Positions 34,560 through 45,943 of a stretch of 64,000 nt of DNA are shown here, piece after piece. How positions within the stretch are numbered: the first letter of the stretch is position 1; each line of letters starts with the position of its first letter. The position numbers and the translations under genes were made by a program. Source of the stretch: Aplectana chamaeleonis. Taxonomy: Eukaryota > Nematoda > Chromadorea > Rhabditida > Cosmocercidae. Location: contig JAPDOI010001578.1 of NCBI GenBank assembly GCA_029168955.1, forward strand, positions 62,001-126,000, in the 5' to 3' direction. The notes beneath the pieces are model-generated. The model was given only the letters and a program-made list of their open reading frames with translations. It was not told the DNA's origin and made no database searches.

Positions 34560-35740
34560 TCTAGGAAAATCGTATCCTCTTATCACAGGGCTAGGAAGCG
34601 TTATGATATATAGCAGAGTATACGGTGATCCATGAGACTCATAAATGTGGCGAAAGCTGACCCAAACCCCTCTTCCTCCTTCTGCAAGCTCCCCAAAAGC
34701 CTCCAACTTCATCTTCGTCTACCTATAAGGCTACTTGGATTACCTTGATAACAGGAAAGATATCTTAAGTGAAAAGCAACATTTATGGGGATGGCTTTTA
34801 AACACCACGCCCGGTTTAATCCATGCTTTTGAATAGAAGTATATGCCGTCCTTCGGCCGTCTCAAAATGAGGGAGAGAGGCTACACATCAGGATTGAGTA
34901 GGCCGTTGCGCTTGTTTTCGGCGGAGCTACAACCCCCCCCATCGACCAGAATTTTTGAAAAATTTCCAAAATTTTCACGATCCCCTCCTAAAATGAAAAA
35001 ATTCCTGAAGCCTTTTTGCGGCGGTGAGAGAGTTGGAAAAAGTTCGAATTCTTCTTTGGTAAAATTCAGCCAAATTTCACGAGCTCCCTCCGATTTTCAC
35101 TTTTTTTCAAAAAAAGTCAAATGTTTCACGACCCCCTTGCGTCGAGTCGCAGCCCTGCTCAACCTGGGCCAAGCACATACTCAACAAGCGAAGTGTCATG
35201 CACTGAAGAGAGGTTGCATTCGCTCGGTTGTAGAGCCTTACTCCAGAATAGAGAAGTAGAGATCGTGAGAGCTTTCTAGCACAAGTTGCATACAAACAGC
35301 GGCAGATTCTCCTAGATATGCAGCCATCTCGAATGAAAAACGACGGACCCCGTGTTTCGAACTGATCGCAGGGACAGAGGAGGACTATCATTAAAGAACC
35401 AGTCGTCTCTAGCCTCTCAGGCGTGCCGTCCTTGCAATGAGCTGTGCCCATTTGTCAATGTCTCAGACACAAATTGTAACACAATCTATTCATCTATCGC
35501 TCTTCTTTCAGGAGGTTACGATAACGGCTGGGATCTTTGGCGGTTGCTAAGCAATTTTGAATCCTTCGTCAACTGGTCTCCACCAACACTTTCGTAGACG
35601 TCAACACGGATGTTTTCGGACAGAATTCGGAGGCATCCATTAAACCACATAAAATGTGGGAATCTGGCGTACTTCAGAAGCAGGCCATAGTGATGGCAAA
35701 ACGATCGTCCACTGCGGCGCAGATTTAAGATTTGCATTAT
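34560..35740. other. no gene seen
   Basis: 34900-35160 carries the CGACCCCC/AAAATTTCC words also found near 24750 and 16850. Nothing coding beyond short open frames. Confidence 0.4.
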
Positions 35741-35753
35741 GGCACGCACGTGA

Positions 35754-36880
35754 CTACAAACATCCGGTCAAACACCTATCAAGCTTCTTCTTCGTTAACT
35801 CTAGCCCTTCCGTTTGTGTCTTCGGTGCTGCCCACGTCTCCGACACGTACATCATGATAGGGCCAATGGCAAATAGGTAGACGCGCAACTTGATTTCCTT
35901 CGAGATGGGATTGGACCACAAAATATTATAAATTATCATTTATTTAGATAATTGAATGCAGATGTCGCTTTTCGCACATCGTCGTTGAATATCCGCTATT
36001 TAACTACCGTGTTTCTACAGCAAACAGTCCAAATAACGGAGACTGACCACAGATTCGACTAGCCGCGCATCTAACACAACTCCCGTTTACGTCTTTGAAA
36101 GACCCATAACTGCTTCTGCAAATTGTCGGGAAGAAGACTTAGTCCATAGGCTGCGGGGAACCTTTGAAACGAAGTTCTACAACCCTTCAGTTTTTTTTAT
36201 TGTTTTCAGCAAGCAGAACAATGTTGTCGGAGTACTCCAGGCTCCAGCAAGGTCCATAGCTCTCTCAAATTACATCCGATAAATATGATTGAATAGGCAG
36301 CGTCCTGGGTTAAGGTTGCTCAAGCGAGGTTGAGTGATTTTACAAAAAGTGGTAAAAGTGTCGTAAATAGGCTCAAGATGGTGAACCTTCGATTGCGTAC
36401 GCATTATATCATCAACAGCAAAGTTGAATAGAAAAGGTCCTGCTACAGCTCCTGCCTTGGCACTCCTGTTTTCACTCTTGAAAGCTTTGACGTATACCCC
36501 GACAGGCTTACTGAACTCCTGCTGTTAATCCTTTGTTCATGACCTCGAACAGTCGAACATACTTTTCCGGGACTCCATCGGCTCGCAGAGCATTGAGCAA
36601 TCGACCAGGATGAGGAGAATCGAATGCAAAAATGGGCTGTAATGGCTCCGAACATAGCTCCAAGCCAAAATTGAATTACCCCTTCTCAATATGAACACAC
36701 AGGTCGGTTGTGGATCTCCAGGATCCGAAACCGGCTTGCTCACCACTGGTCGCTTCCGCAAGACATTTGATAAATCGCTCAGCAATGATACGTTCCAAGA
36801 CCTTGTACATGCCACGCGGTAGAAGAAGACCCCTATAGTTCTTGAAGGCGGCATACACGCTTTCGTAAACGTGATTCAGA
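35754..36880 (-). mobile_element. RTE-type retrotransposon, degenerate
   Basis: Minus-strand relic of the same family as 10740-12165. Near 36750-36800 it reads KVLERIIAERFIKCL and EQAGF.. (changed from EEQAGFRPGRST). Near 35800 it reads MMYVSETWAAPKTQ. The reverse transcriptase core between them is riddled with stops. Its upstream side abuts the foldback element at 36838. Confidence 0.65.
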
Positions 36881-37325
36881 TAACTACGGAAATAGAAATG
36901 GTGTGGGCCCAGATTCCAACACCTACGCATTTTGAAGCGTCAAAACGACCCACAATGCCGTTACGTGAATTAGAAGTTGGCTCCGCCCTGTATTTTTCCG
37001 CCCCCTGTATTTGGCCTTTTCCTGCAACGCAAGGTTGCTGGGTCATATTCACCGTCGGTACCGTTGGTGGATTGCCTAACAAAAGAACCACACATGTCAC
37101 TGACGGCGAAGATGGCCCAGCAACCCTGCGTTGGAGGAAAAGGGCAAATACAGGGGCAAGAAAATACAGGGCGGGGCCAACTTCTAACTCATGCAGCGCA
37201 ATTGTGGGTCGTTTTTGACACTTCAAAATACGTAGGCATTATGTTGTAAGCTATACGGTTCGATTCACATTGTTATCTCAACAACGTTTACGAGCGTGTA
37301 TGCTGCCTTTAAGATTCGTGACGAA
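36838..37325. mobile_element. foldback (MITE-like) element, ~490 bp
   Basis: Arms of about 200 bases. AAGGCGGCATACACGC at the left is mirrored by GCGTGTATGCTGCCTTTAAG at the right. CGACCCACAAT, AGAAGTTGG and CGCAAGGTTGCTGGG are likewise mirrored. The near-perfect symmetry gives look-alike open frames on both strands (CREL-type reads of the arms), which are not genes. It lies at the start of the RTE relic at 35754-36880. Confidence 0.75.
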
Positions 37326-37385
37326 ATTTTTTTTTGTGAAGAGATGCGATGATCGCATGAGACTTAGCTCTCATTAACTTGATCG

Positions 37386-38370
37386 GCTGGCCTCCGCCTG
37401 ACGCGATCATTCCGCATCTTTGCCGAGCTGTGCCGCCCTAGTGGTCAGCCGTGCCCAATTTTCACGGTCTTCAGCCACAATTTGAACACATTCCATCCAA
37501 CTGTTGCTATTCCATTTCCTGCGAAATAAAACATCGCGCCTGAACTGCCTCTCAATGCCCAGTAACTTGCAACCCTCTTTAAAGGCAGTGGTCACGATGA
37601 AAAACGTTATCGAAAAAACTACAAAAATCAACTTAGATCAAAAACAGCTGAAAAACTATGAAGGTAGCGCAGTGAAAAACGGTCTACAACAGAGCTTTCT
37701 AGGGCCCAAAGAAGCTTAGTTCGTGCACACGTGCACAGCGATGACGAAACAGATCGCAGTCCCATGCCGAGCAGTGAAAAATCATCGACATTCAGAGGAC
37801 GAAATAAATGCAAATTTAACGAATAAAAACGGTTGAATAATGAAAGCATCACTTCAGTCAATGTTTTTGACAAGATGTGTACATAAATCCAAAGCTTCAT
37901 TGGATTGAAATTCAATTTCAAGCCAGCTGATGTTCTTGATATAAGAGGTCACCGATGCCAGATTATGTGGAGTGGGCTCTGTCCACCATCAAAAGACAAG
38001 AAAGTTCAGGCTTCAAGTTTGGCCCAAAACAGTGGTTTTTTCAGCGATTTTTTCTTATAGGTCCTACTTCTCCCGAGACCCAACAAAAGGGTTTAGAGAA
38101 AAAAAGACGACAAGCATGTTTGATTGCGACCACTGCTCTTTAACTACATCCGTCCAGAGGATTCGCCTGCTACCGTCCACGTGGCCGTTTCCACAGAATT
38201 TGGAAGCATTCTTTAGAGAGTGTTGCAGCGAGACGATCCGGCGTTCTTCTTAGCATATGCCCGAACAATCGAAGTCGACATTGCATTGCTGTTTGAGATC
38301 GCGTTGAGAGATGCTGGCACCCCTCCCGTCGTGTCAAGCGTTGATGTACTGCATCGATCTCTTAATAAAC
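37386..38370 (-). mobile_element. RTE 3' end interrupted by a hAT-like insertion
   Basis: The 38370-38136 part encodes the RTE segment DAVHQRLT...RRTPDRL and ends with a match to 11900 (ACGGATGTAGTTAAAGAG). The frame resumes at 37582-37400 as LLGIERQFRRDVLFRR and MECVQIVAEDRENWARL. The gap between the two is exactly the 37583-38135 insertion. Confidence 0.7.
37583..38135. mobile_element. hAT-like non-autonomous element
   Basis: Ends are inverted repeats (CAGTGGTCACGATGA at the left, CAGTGGTCGCAATCA read from the right). An 8-bp direct repeat CTCTTTAA occurs on both sides (37575-37582 and 38136-38143), and the insertion splits an RTE reading frame at that spot. 8-bp duplications and CAG-type termini are the hallmark of the hAT superfamily. 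No transposase inside. Confidence 0.75.
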
Positions 38371-39360
38371 AATAATAATGGATCTCACATGCTGTATACC
38401 TGTTGGAATTTTCACCACAAAATGTTGAGCAATCATGGTTGAAATAGCCACATATGCTGGCGATCGCCAAAATGCCATGCATTGGAAGTGACGCCAAATG
38501 CGATTCCGATTACTAACGATAACAGCTAAAAATGTAATTCAGAACATGAATGCGTAATGCATATTTGTACATGCATTGATTTCAACCTGCGCTTTTTGTA
38601 TACCTGCTTTCCCAATATACAACATCCAACAGCTCGTCCTTTATCCGACCATTCACTACCTCCGACCGGAAAGCTTTGTGGCTACCTGGAAAAGATAACA
38701 AAACTACGTGAAACTTCCATGTTTCATATTAATTTTTACAAAAGTAGTAATTATTAATGTCGACTAGTACCACCAGCTTTCGAACACTGTAGTCCCTCAA
38801 AATGAACAAACCAGGATAAGGTTTTATGCCATGCAATTTTTCAGATGCTTTACGAGCAGCCAAAAAAAACTACTGCTCGACTGAAAGCGCCTCAAACTAG
38901 GTCAGTCAGAGTGGTGTATCGAATCAGCCTTCCAGACACAATTTTTCATGGATTCAAGGAACAGATGCAAACAAGGGACTTTTTCCAGAATTATTGAACT
39001 AATTTAGAGGCTATCACGCGGTGATCACAATAGTATCCAAAGAGGCAGGAATAAGCGGGGTTTCAAATTTTAGCAACAGGGGAGGGGGGTTGCAGAAATT
39101 TTGGCCTGAAAAAGATAGGTTGGGGGAACACAAAAATTTCCGGATAAAAATTATAATTTGGATGAAAAATATCCAGGAAATTCTCGATATTTTTGGTCAT
39201 CAAAAGGAAAGGCACAGCATTACTCAAATTTCGGACGCTTGAGTCCGACTGTGGCCAAAATCCATTTAGATATTGACCAAGATAAACCGAACATGACCTA
39301 ACGCTGACAAGGAAACCAATGTCAGCGTTGTCCGAAGTCAGCAGAATTCAAACACTTTTC
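38371..39360. other. no gene seen
   Basis: Mixed AT-rich sequence with short open frames only. 39060-39200 contains G-runs and an AAAATTT-rich segment like that at 34940. Confidence 0.4.
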
Positions 39361-39576
39361 CAGGATGCCCATCACACTAACAGGTAGTAGAGTAGGGGGG
39401 GTGGGGCACTATATAGGGGGGGGGCTCGATGCGTTTGGCCACGCCCATTTTACCGTCCCGCATAAATTTGAGCACCTACCCGGGGTTTCTTTCCTCTTCC
39501 AAAATCAGGAGAGCCCTTTGCAGAAACGGAAAAGTGGTCGTGGCCAAGTGCGATACCAAAGTGACCCACCCCGCTG

Positions 39577-39825
39577 CGACACTCGTGCGTGCTGCGTCGC
39601 GGTCGGGGAGCGTCGCGCGCGACATTCCCGCTTTCAGGTGAAGCGAAATAAATTGTTATATCCTGAGGCATAATTTACTTTTCTGCGTTAATTTCTCGTC
39701 ACGGACGATAGCCGTTTACTCGCTTAAAGCGCCGAAGACTACTCTAAACGATTATGGGCTTTCAGTGTTCGCCGCGCGCGCGACACTCACCGGACCGCGA
39801 CGCGTGCGCTCGCGGACGAGAAATA
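39577..39825. repeat. CpG-rich inverted repeat
   Basis: GCGTCGCGGTC followed by GTCGCGCGCG at 39593-39620 is mirrored at 39770-39815 (GCGCGCGCGAC, then GACCGCGACGCG). Upstream lie G-runs and a TATATAGGGG block at 39408. CpG density is far above the surroundings. A plus-strand frame (39429-39640) runs through the left arm and is probably not a gene. Confidence 0.45.
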
Positions 39826-40009
39826 TCATGGGGCCTGCAAGAGTCACTAACGTATATTTATGATTGGAAAACAACTTAGGAGCCTCTATCTAGTCAATCC
39901 GCACTGAGCAGAAATCTCAAATCATCTACGGCGCAACTTCCTCCTCATGAAGACTTTTCGGAATTCGAAGATTCTTCAAATTTCACCTTGACATTACATT
40001 CTGAATGGC

Positions 40010-41050
40010 TGAACACGAATCTGACATATGTTTCCACTTTTGCCAAAGATTACGGTGCTTATACCGTAGAAGGTCGACATTTTTGATTTAGCTTGGACTT
40101 TGCCTGCTGGGGCTCATCGAAGTGCTGATCATGAATCCAAAATCTTTTTTTTTGAATAGGAAGGATTACTGTAGGTTACGTTATGTTTAATGTCGCTTGA
40201 CTACTGTAGCCTGCATTGATCTTTCGACAATCGGAAGATGGGCAACGGATTCGTGATCAGCACGAAGCAGAATACCCCTAGTGAAATTTTCAGTCAAATC
40301 GGAGGCCTTGACCTGATAATCACGTATCCTCTGAAAAAAATCGAATTTCCCACCACTCAAGACGTTGCGTGTGCGCGCGGCGCTGTTTTCTCCGTCTGCT
40401 ATACGCTCCCTCGCTGTCTCTAAACCCCGCTCTGCGCCCGCACGCAGAAGAACCACGGGAATTAGATATTTTTGCCGCCTGTACCTGCTTTAATCAGTCG
40501 TTGAAGCGGAACGGACCTCATATTCGAGTTCAGCATCCCAAAACACCCCCCCCCCCCAAAGCGAAGTTCGGGCAGAAAAAATTTCGACGGACCCAGAGAA
40601 GGGGAACAGAGCCAACGATTTCTACTTTTAGCAGCGCGGACATCTTTGCGAGGTACTTGATTTTGCACACGAAGCTAGGACTTTTGCAGGCGTCACCGTC
40701 TACCATTACAGACAATCGTTTCGAGACTACCTCGAAATTTACTGGCAGTACGCCAAGACTCGAAAAAGCGCAGCGAATCGCCGCGAAGACAAAGGCAGGG
40801 TTCTTGCAGACGTGTTCCGTGTACTGAGAATGACACAGCTTGCCCTAAATTTCTCCTAGGCAGGTACCTAACATGAATTTGAGTTTCTTATACTGATTTA
40901 CGGGCAATTATGTGTAGATGCGTAAGCGTTTACGCTTGTGACCCGAAATCGGCCAAGAATTCACGTAGAAAGAGTTTTTAGACACTGAGCACAACTTTGG
41001 CATCCCTTTTGCTAAATAAGAGCAGATTTTGTTGAGCATGTGTACTTTCA
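40010..41050. other. no gene; dispersed repeat remnants
   Basis: 40010-40460 belongs to the family seen at 13560-14790 (CCGCTCTGCGCCCGCACGC block at 40427, also at 14730 and 63540). A poly-C run lies at 40547-40556. The rest is unassigned. Confidence 0.4.
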
Positions 41051-41083
41051 CCTCGTTAACCTACTCTTTCGTCTTTATCGCAG

Positions 41084-41262
41084 CCTTACGCGTATGGTCT
41101 AATCGATTCCACGAAAACCAAGTAACTATTAAACTGCTGACAAAGAAAAAGGGACACAAACAGCCACTTTCGCTATTGCAGATAATTTTCTGGAAAATTC
41201 GCATCGCTCTCTTGGCTTGGTGCCAATGGATGGCGAAGTGGTCCCGCCACGATTGTCTGTAA
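41084..41262 (+). CDS. possible terminal exon
   Basis: Plus-strand frame beginning at an acceptor CTTTATCGCAG and open to TAA at 41260: LRVWSNRFHENQVTIKLL, a Lys-rich stretch, then LQIIFWKIRIALLAWCQW. It looks protein-like, with a basic-hydrophobic alternation, but no family is recognised and no upstream exon was found. Confidence 0.27.
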
Positions 41263-41329
41263 CGGTGGGCGGTGACGCCTGTAAGTTCTAGCCTCAACGT
41301 CTTGTTGATTTCGGTCACTACGGACGACG

Positions 41330-41985
41330 CTAAAAAGGGTTTCCCTTGTCAGGCTGATGGAGGCTATAGGTCAATTTTATTAGCCTAGAGAATGTAAGAA
41401 CACTTTGTTCTCATTTTGCAGCAAGTGCACGAATGTGCTCAGCTGTTCGCAGCTAACAAAGAAGACGTCGAGAAAACAAAAATCTCAAAATAAACAGTTA
41501 TTCATAATGAATAAAGCATAATTCTCAGAACAAGGAAAAAACGTACCGACTCAGTCCAAACATATTCATCACTGGAGCTTGCTGTGCGCTTAGAAGCTGA
41601 CATATTTACTGAAAACGAAAGCATTCCTCTCCAAAAAAAAATAGAAAACGAAAAAAATGGAACATGACAATTACACCGGCAATGCAGGCAAAATTATTCA
41701 AGACCACCGTCTCAGAACGTCGGAGGGCCGTGCCCCCGGGAATTTCCGACCAAGGGCGAGCGGCGGGGGCCATGTTTTGCGAGCGGAGAATCATCAGGCG
41801 CGAGGCGGGGCGCCACCAAATTTCGTTAGCTCGGTCCGGCAGGGAAAATTCGAAACAGAGGAAAACATGTTCGCTCGGGCAAATCGCATTACACGTTGAA
41901 CGCTAAAATCAAACCCGTGCCACATACGGAGCACAATTTTGTGGTATATTCACTGCAGGCACCCTTGAGTAAGTACTTAGAGTGT
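41330..41985. other. no gene seen
   Basis: Contains a short GC-rich patch (41715-41835) with overlapping open frames that have no recognisable motif. Confidence 0.35.
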
Positions 41986-41989
41986 TGGA

Positions 41990-42215
41990 ACGAATAACTT
42001 TTCTTGAATATTCGAATAAACGAATAATTCGAATAATCAACTTCCTTGAATATTCGATTATTCGAATAAACGAATAATCCACTTGTTTGAATATTCGATT
42101 ATTCGAATAAACCGAATAATCCACTTCTTTGAATATTCGAATATTCGAATTATTCGAATATTCGAATATTTTTCGAATATATTCGAATAAACGAATATTC
42201 GAGCAACACGCTATT
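41990..42215. repeat. TTCGAATA-rich array 1
   Basis: Tandem ~41-43-bp units of the type ACTTCTTTGAATATTCGATTATTCGAATAAACGAATAATCC (first half shown elsewhere as GAATATTCGATTATTCGAAT), ending in GAATATTCGAGCAACACG. The same ending (GAATATTCGGGCAACAC) closes the first part of the array at 44815. Confidence 0.8.
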
Positions 42216-42519
42216 GCGTACTATCCCATTCAATCCAGCATTCATACCCGTAGAAGACGTCGTTTTTTCGTTACAGAATTCTTGATGACGAGGGTGGGTG
42301 ATCGATTTTGCCATATCTCGTATCGACCCGTCAGGGTAGAAGTCAACAGCATCAATTACCCACTCTTGACCCGAAATCTCCGGTTCTTTTCGATGAATTT
42401 TTCAAGGAAACGATTTCCTGTGGACAAGTCATGAATTGTCCAGGGCTGAGATCAGCTTTCCCGATCTCATCGCTGTTAATCAATAACCGTTTAGCTAAGC
42501 GTACCAGAACTCGATAATT

Positions 42520-42564
42520 CAGTTCACAGTATCTTATAAATTTTTGAAGAGATACTGTGAACTG
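42520..42564. repeat. 15-bp perfect hairpin
   Basis: CAGTTCACAGTATCT (42520-42534) and its exact reverse complement (42550-42564) flank a 15-base loop. Nothing else marks it as a small-RNA gene. Confidence 0.75.
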
Positions 42565-43176
42565 TCTTTTTGCTGCTTCGAAGAAATTGAAGAAGTGAGC
42601 TTGGAATGAGGTCGACTTGCGTACCAAGTCCAACGCATTCTCCACATATCTGAAGCCTAACCTGAGCGCTGATGGAAATGAGCTACTGTCAGCATTTTCG
42701 GAGCACCCCGTATATTGACGTTTTAGTTGAGTTTGAGAAATCCGGACCTCACACGCAGCTTTGTGCTGCTAATCGTCTAACAAGTGTGTTTCGTGCAGAC
42801 TCCACTCGACCTTTCGAACATCATTCTCCTCAGAAAAAATCGACAAAGCTCGGAAAACCAAAAATTGAGACCCTGAATATGTTTGGAAGTCCGAGTTTAA
42901 AAGAAGTTAAATTTTGTCATTCGAAATGTGGATGTGAAAAAAAATTCGAGTTTGCTAAGTGTACTCAGAATTGAAACAAAATGGCTACAGAAGCTCTAGT
43001 ACTCTTGACCTCGGACGCGATGAGGTTTTTTAAACATCAAACCAGCTGGCGGCTATCAATTTGCCCAAGTATGTGCTCTGTAAATCGTTTGCTGGAGCAA
43101 CCTACTGTCCTTATCTGAGCAAAATCCGGTTCGCACTAGCGGACAACCGCTTCTGCAGTACGCGTCGCGAAGATAG

Positions 43177-43625
43177 TGTGCCTGACCTAAGTGGGAGTGC
43201 ACCACACGCCATAGAAAGTGTGAGGGACCCAAGTGGGCGCGCGCCGGACGCCGTAGAAAGTGTTCAAGACCCAAGTGAGAGTGCGCCAAACGCCATAGAA
43301 AGTGTGCAAGACCCTAGTGGGAGTGCGCCAGACGCCATAGAAAGCATGCGGGACCCAAGCGAGAGTGCGCCGGAAGCGCTAGAATATGTGCGGCACCCAA
43401 GTGGGAGTGCGCAGGACGCCCCAGAAAGTGTGTTGGAACCAAGTGGGAGTGCGGCGGGCACCATAAAAGCTGTGCGGGACCCAAGTGGAGTCGCGCGGGA
43501 CGCCGTTGAAAGTATGCGGGACCCACGTGGGCCGAGCGCCGTATGAAATGTGAGGGACCCAAGTCGGAGTGCGCAGAACGCCGTGGAAAGTGTGTGGAAC
43601 CGAAGTGGGTGAGCGCAGGATACCA
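43177..43625. repeat. 42-bp GC-rich minisatellite, ~11 units
   Basis: Eleven units of about 42 bases, each with ACCCAAGTGGGAGTGCGCC and ACGCCATAGAAAGTGT (small variations). Because 42 is a multiple of three, the array is open on both strands. On plus it would read a 14-residue repeat (SAPDAIESVRDPSG). Two late units are a few bases shorter. No start or splice context makes it a gene with confidence. Confidence 0.9.
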
Positions 43626-43639
43626 AAATCATTTTGTGC

Positions 43640-44250
43640 GTTCATGAAAGAGTGTGTGACTCCTCTTTCCTCACGTCCCCTCCCCCTAAGAAACTCATTT
43701 CAACTGCTTAGTTGTTTATTCGCACTAACTTATCTAAATCGGGTTTATATATCATGGATATGAGAGTTAATCAGAATCTGCATCCAGGAAACACAAACAT
43801 CATTCTGGGGTGCGTTCCAAGAGTGTTCCCACGACGCGTTGGGAGGAAAAATAGCCGTTTCATGGACAAATTTGCTTCCCTTGGCTACGAGTTATAACTG
43901 TGAATTGCCTCCACGCGGCAGTGGCTATGTTTCCATGGACGTGTTTCGCCACGGGAACCTTCTTGAAACGCACCCCTGCTTCATTAGGCAATAGAAGTAG
44001 CAGTAGCAGGGTGTCGGTTTGTCATGGGGACGCTTACTAAATCTCAAACAGCGGTTGTCCTTATCATGACAGAAATGAATATAAATGAACTACCACTTCA
44101 GGACCTCATAAAACTAAAGAAGGGCTGGTGTGTCACTGCACAGAAAAGGAGGGTAACACTGTTTGCATGTTTGGAATGCTTTGTAATTTCTTTGAGTGTT
44201 GTCGCCGAAACCAGCTTATGGGCCTGCTCAGCCGGACGCCAGCAGCAAGC
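43640..44250. other. no gene seen
   Basis: Only short open frames between the minisatellite and the foldback element. Confidence 0.4.
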
Positions 44251-44257
44251 CGCTGTA

Positions 44258-44535
44258 CTGTGCTTATCTGGGTCAAATTCCGGTCCGCAATTGCGTCTCG
44301 ACATGCTTTGCGGCCGCACGCGCTCGAGTCAATCGAGTTTCCAGCTACAAAGCCGACTCGATATGGCTTTCTTATACAGTTTTCTTCAATTTTGTTTAGT
44401 TTCCAGTCTCTAAAACCCACCTAGAGTCAACAGATCGGCAGCTGCGGCGTGGGAAACTCTTCCGACTCAAAAGCGCGCGGCCGCAAAGCGTGTCGAGACC
44501 AAGTGCGGACCGGAATTTGACCCAGATAAGCACAG
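44258..44535. mobile_element. 278-bp foldback MITE with TA target duplication
   Basis: Begins CTGTGCTTATCTGGGTCAAA and ends with its reverse complement (GACCCAGATAAGCACAG). The arms, running through CCGGTCCGCAATTG and GCGGCCGC, match for about 80 bases. TA dinucleotides flank both sides (44256-44257 and 44536-44537), as in Tc1/mariner-type MITEs. A diverged copy is at 31125-31395, and isolated end fragments occur at 12485, 29585, 43120 and 48270. Confidence 0.8.
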
Positions 44536-44814
44536 TAATTTGCAAGGAAGACGATTCTAGGAACGAGAAGCAGGCGTGTGAACTTCTGTACTCAATCTCA
44601 CATAGTGCTGACGGATTTCGGTTTATTTGCCTTAAACTCAAGATGCCGGCGCAGCCGGGCCCCAGCGGCAGATACTGTACAGTAGTGTACATACTTGCTA
44701 TAACGATATATTTATGAGATGCTGAAGAATTGCTAGAAATTACGATTCATTACTCTAAGATGTTTGACATGTGAAATCAGTGCAATATGGTTTGCGACCT
44801 TGTCGAATATTCAA

Positions 44815-45370
44815 AGTATTCATGCTGAATATTCGAATAAACCGAATATTCCACTTCTTTGAATATTCGATTATTCGAATAAACGAATATTTTACTTTTT
44901 TGAATATTCGAGTATTCGAATAACCCGAATAATCCACTTCTTTGAATATTCGAATATTCGAATTATTCGAATATTCGAATATTCGAATTTTATTCGAATA
45001 AACGAATATTCGGGCAACACTCTAGTAAGTACTATACTTTTACATTTTCAGATTTTTCGAATATTCGACTTTTCGAATAATTCGAATTTTAGAGTTTTCG
45101 AATATTCGACTTTTCGAATAAATCGGGATTTTGAACCTTACGAATATTCGACTTTTCGAATAATTCGGGATTTCGAACTTTTCGAATATTCGACTTTTCG
45201 AATAATTCGTGATTTTGAAGCTTTCGAATATTCGACTTTTCGAATAATTAAGGGATTTTGAACTTTTCGAATATTCGACTTTTCGAATAAAGTCGACTTT
45301 TTCAATCGACTGTCGAATGATTTTCGAATTTTTTATTCGACTGTTTGATTAAGTTATTCGACTGTTTGAT
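44815..45370. repeat. TTCGAATA-rich array 2 (two sub-types)
   Basis: 44815-45015 holds units like array 1. From 45055 a second type starts, a ~42-bp unit with CGAATATTCGACTTTTCGAA and TAATTCGGGATTTTGAAC. The downstream flank (45290-45490) matches 62335-62520. Confidence 0.85.
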
Positions 45371-45501
45371 TAAGTCAGAAAATATTTTGTCATTCCCACT
45401 ACTTTCCAGAAAAAAGCTAAATTACTTCACCTAGCATATTCTATCCTTCTTTGGGACTGAACTAAACTGTCAGAATAGAGAAGCAAATTATTCTAAAGTG
45501 T

Positions 45502-45785
45502 GTCCGAATGAGAATGGCGGCCCACGCGGCCGGCGTGCTTGGCAGGCGGCCATCGCATGTGCCGCCCTCGGACGAGTGTTGAATTTCAACGACGGCCGTC
45601 TCCTCTCCCCCCCCCCCGTCTACAGAGCTGATTGATCGGAGCAGGGCTTGCTGCCAGCCGGTGCCGGCCCCGTTCGTAGTCGATGGCGGTGGGGACTTTT
45701 CGCATGCTCGTCCGAGAGCGGCGAACGCGACGGCCGCCTGCCAAGCACGCCGGCCGCATGGGCAGCCATTCTCATTCGGACGCAC
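45502..45785. mobile_element. GC-rich foldback MITE inserted in a repeat copy
   Basis: GTCCGAATGAGAATGGC, CGGCCGGCGTGCTTGGCAGG and CTCGGACGAG are mirrored at the other end, giving arms of about 80 bases. The surrounding sequence (AGCAAATTATT... and GACGGTTGGCTATATAAG) is continuous in the related copy at 62505-62570, which lacks the MITE. Exact target duplication not settled. Confidence 0.8.
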
Positions 45786-45943
45786 CTTATATATTTACGA
45801 GACGGTTGGCTATATAAGAAAAAATTACGAATTATCAAGTATATACGTATAAGTATAGTATAGTATATTATCTATGTAACATAACATTGAGTATAGTATA
45901 TTATTTATTAAGTATACAGGATTGGCATAATCTCACTCTGGCA

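Noticed and set aside
36871..37226. Overlapping 115-116-codon frames on both strands
   Set aside because: They are the two arms of a foldback element read in opposite directions.
37255..37275. tRNA T-loop-like GGTTCGATTC
   Set aside because: No acceptor stem or anticodon arm can be built around it, and it lies in a foldback arm.
41990..42215. CRISPR-like regular spacing
   Set aside because: Units are contiguous with no unique spacers, and the host is eukaryotic, so this is a tandem array.
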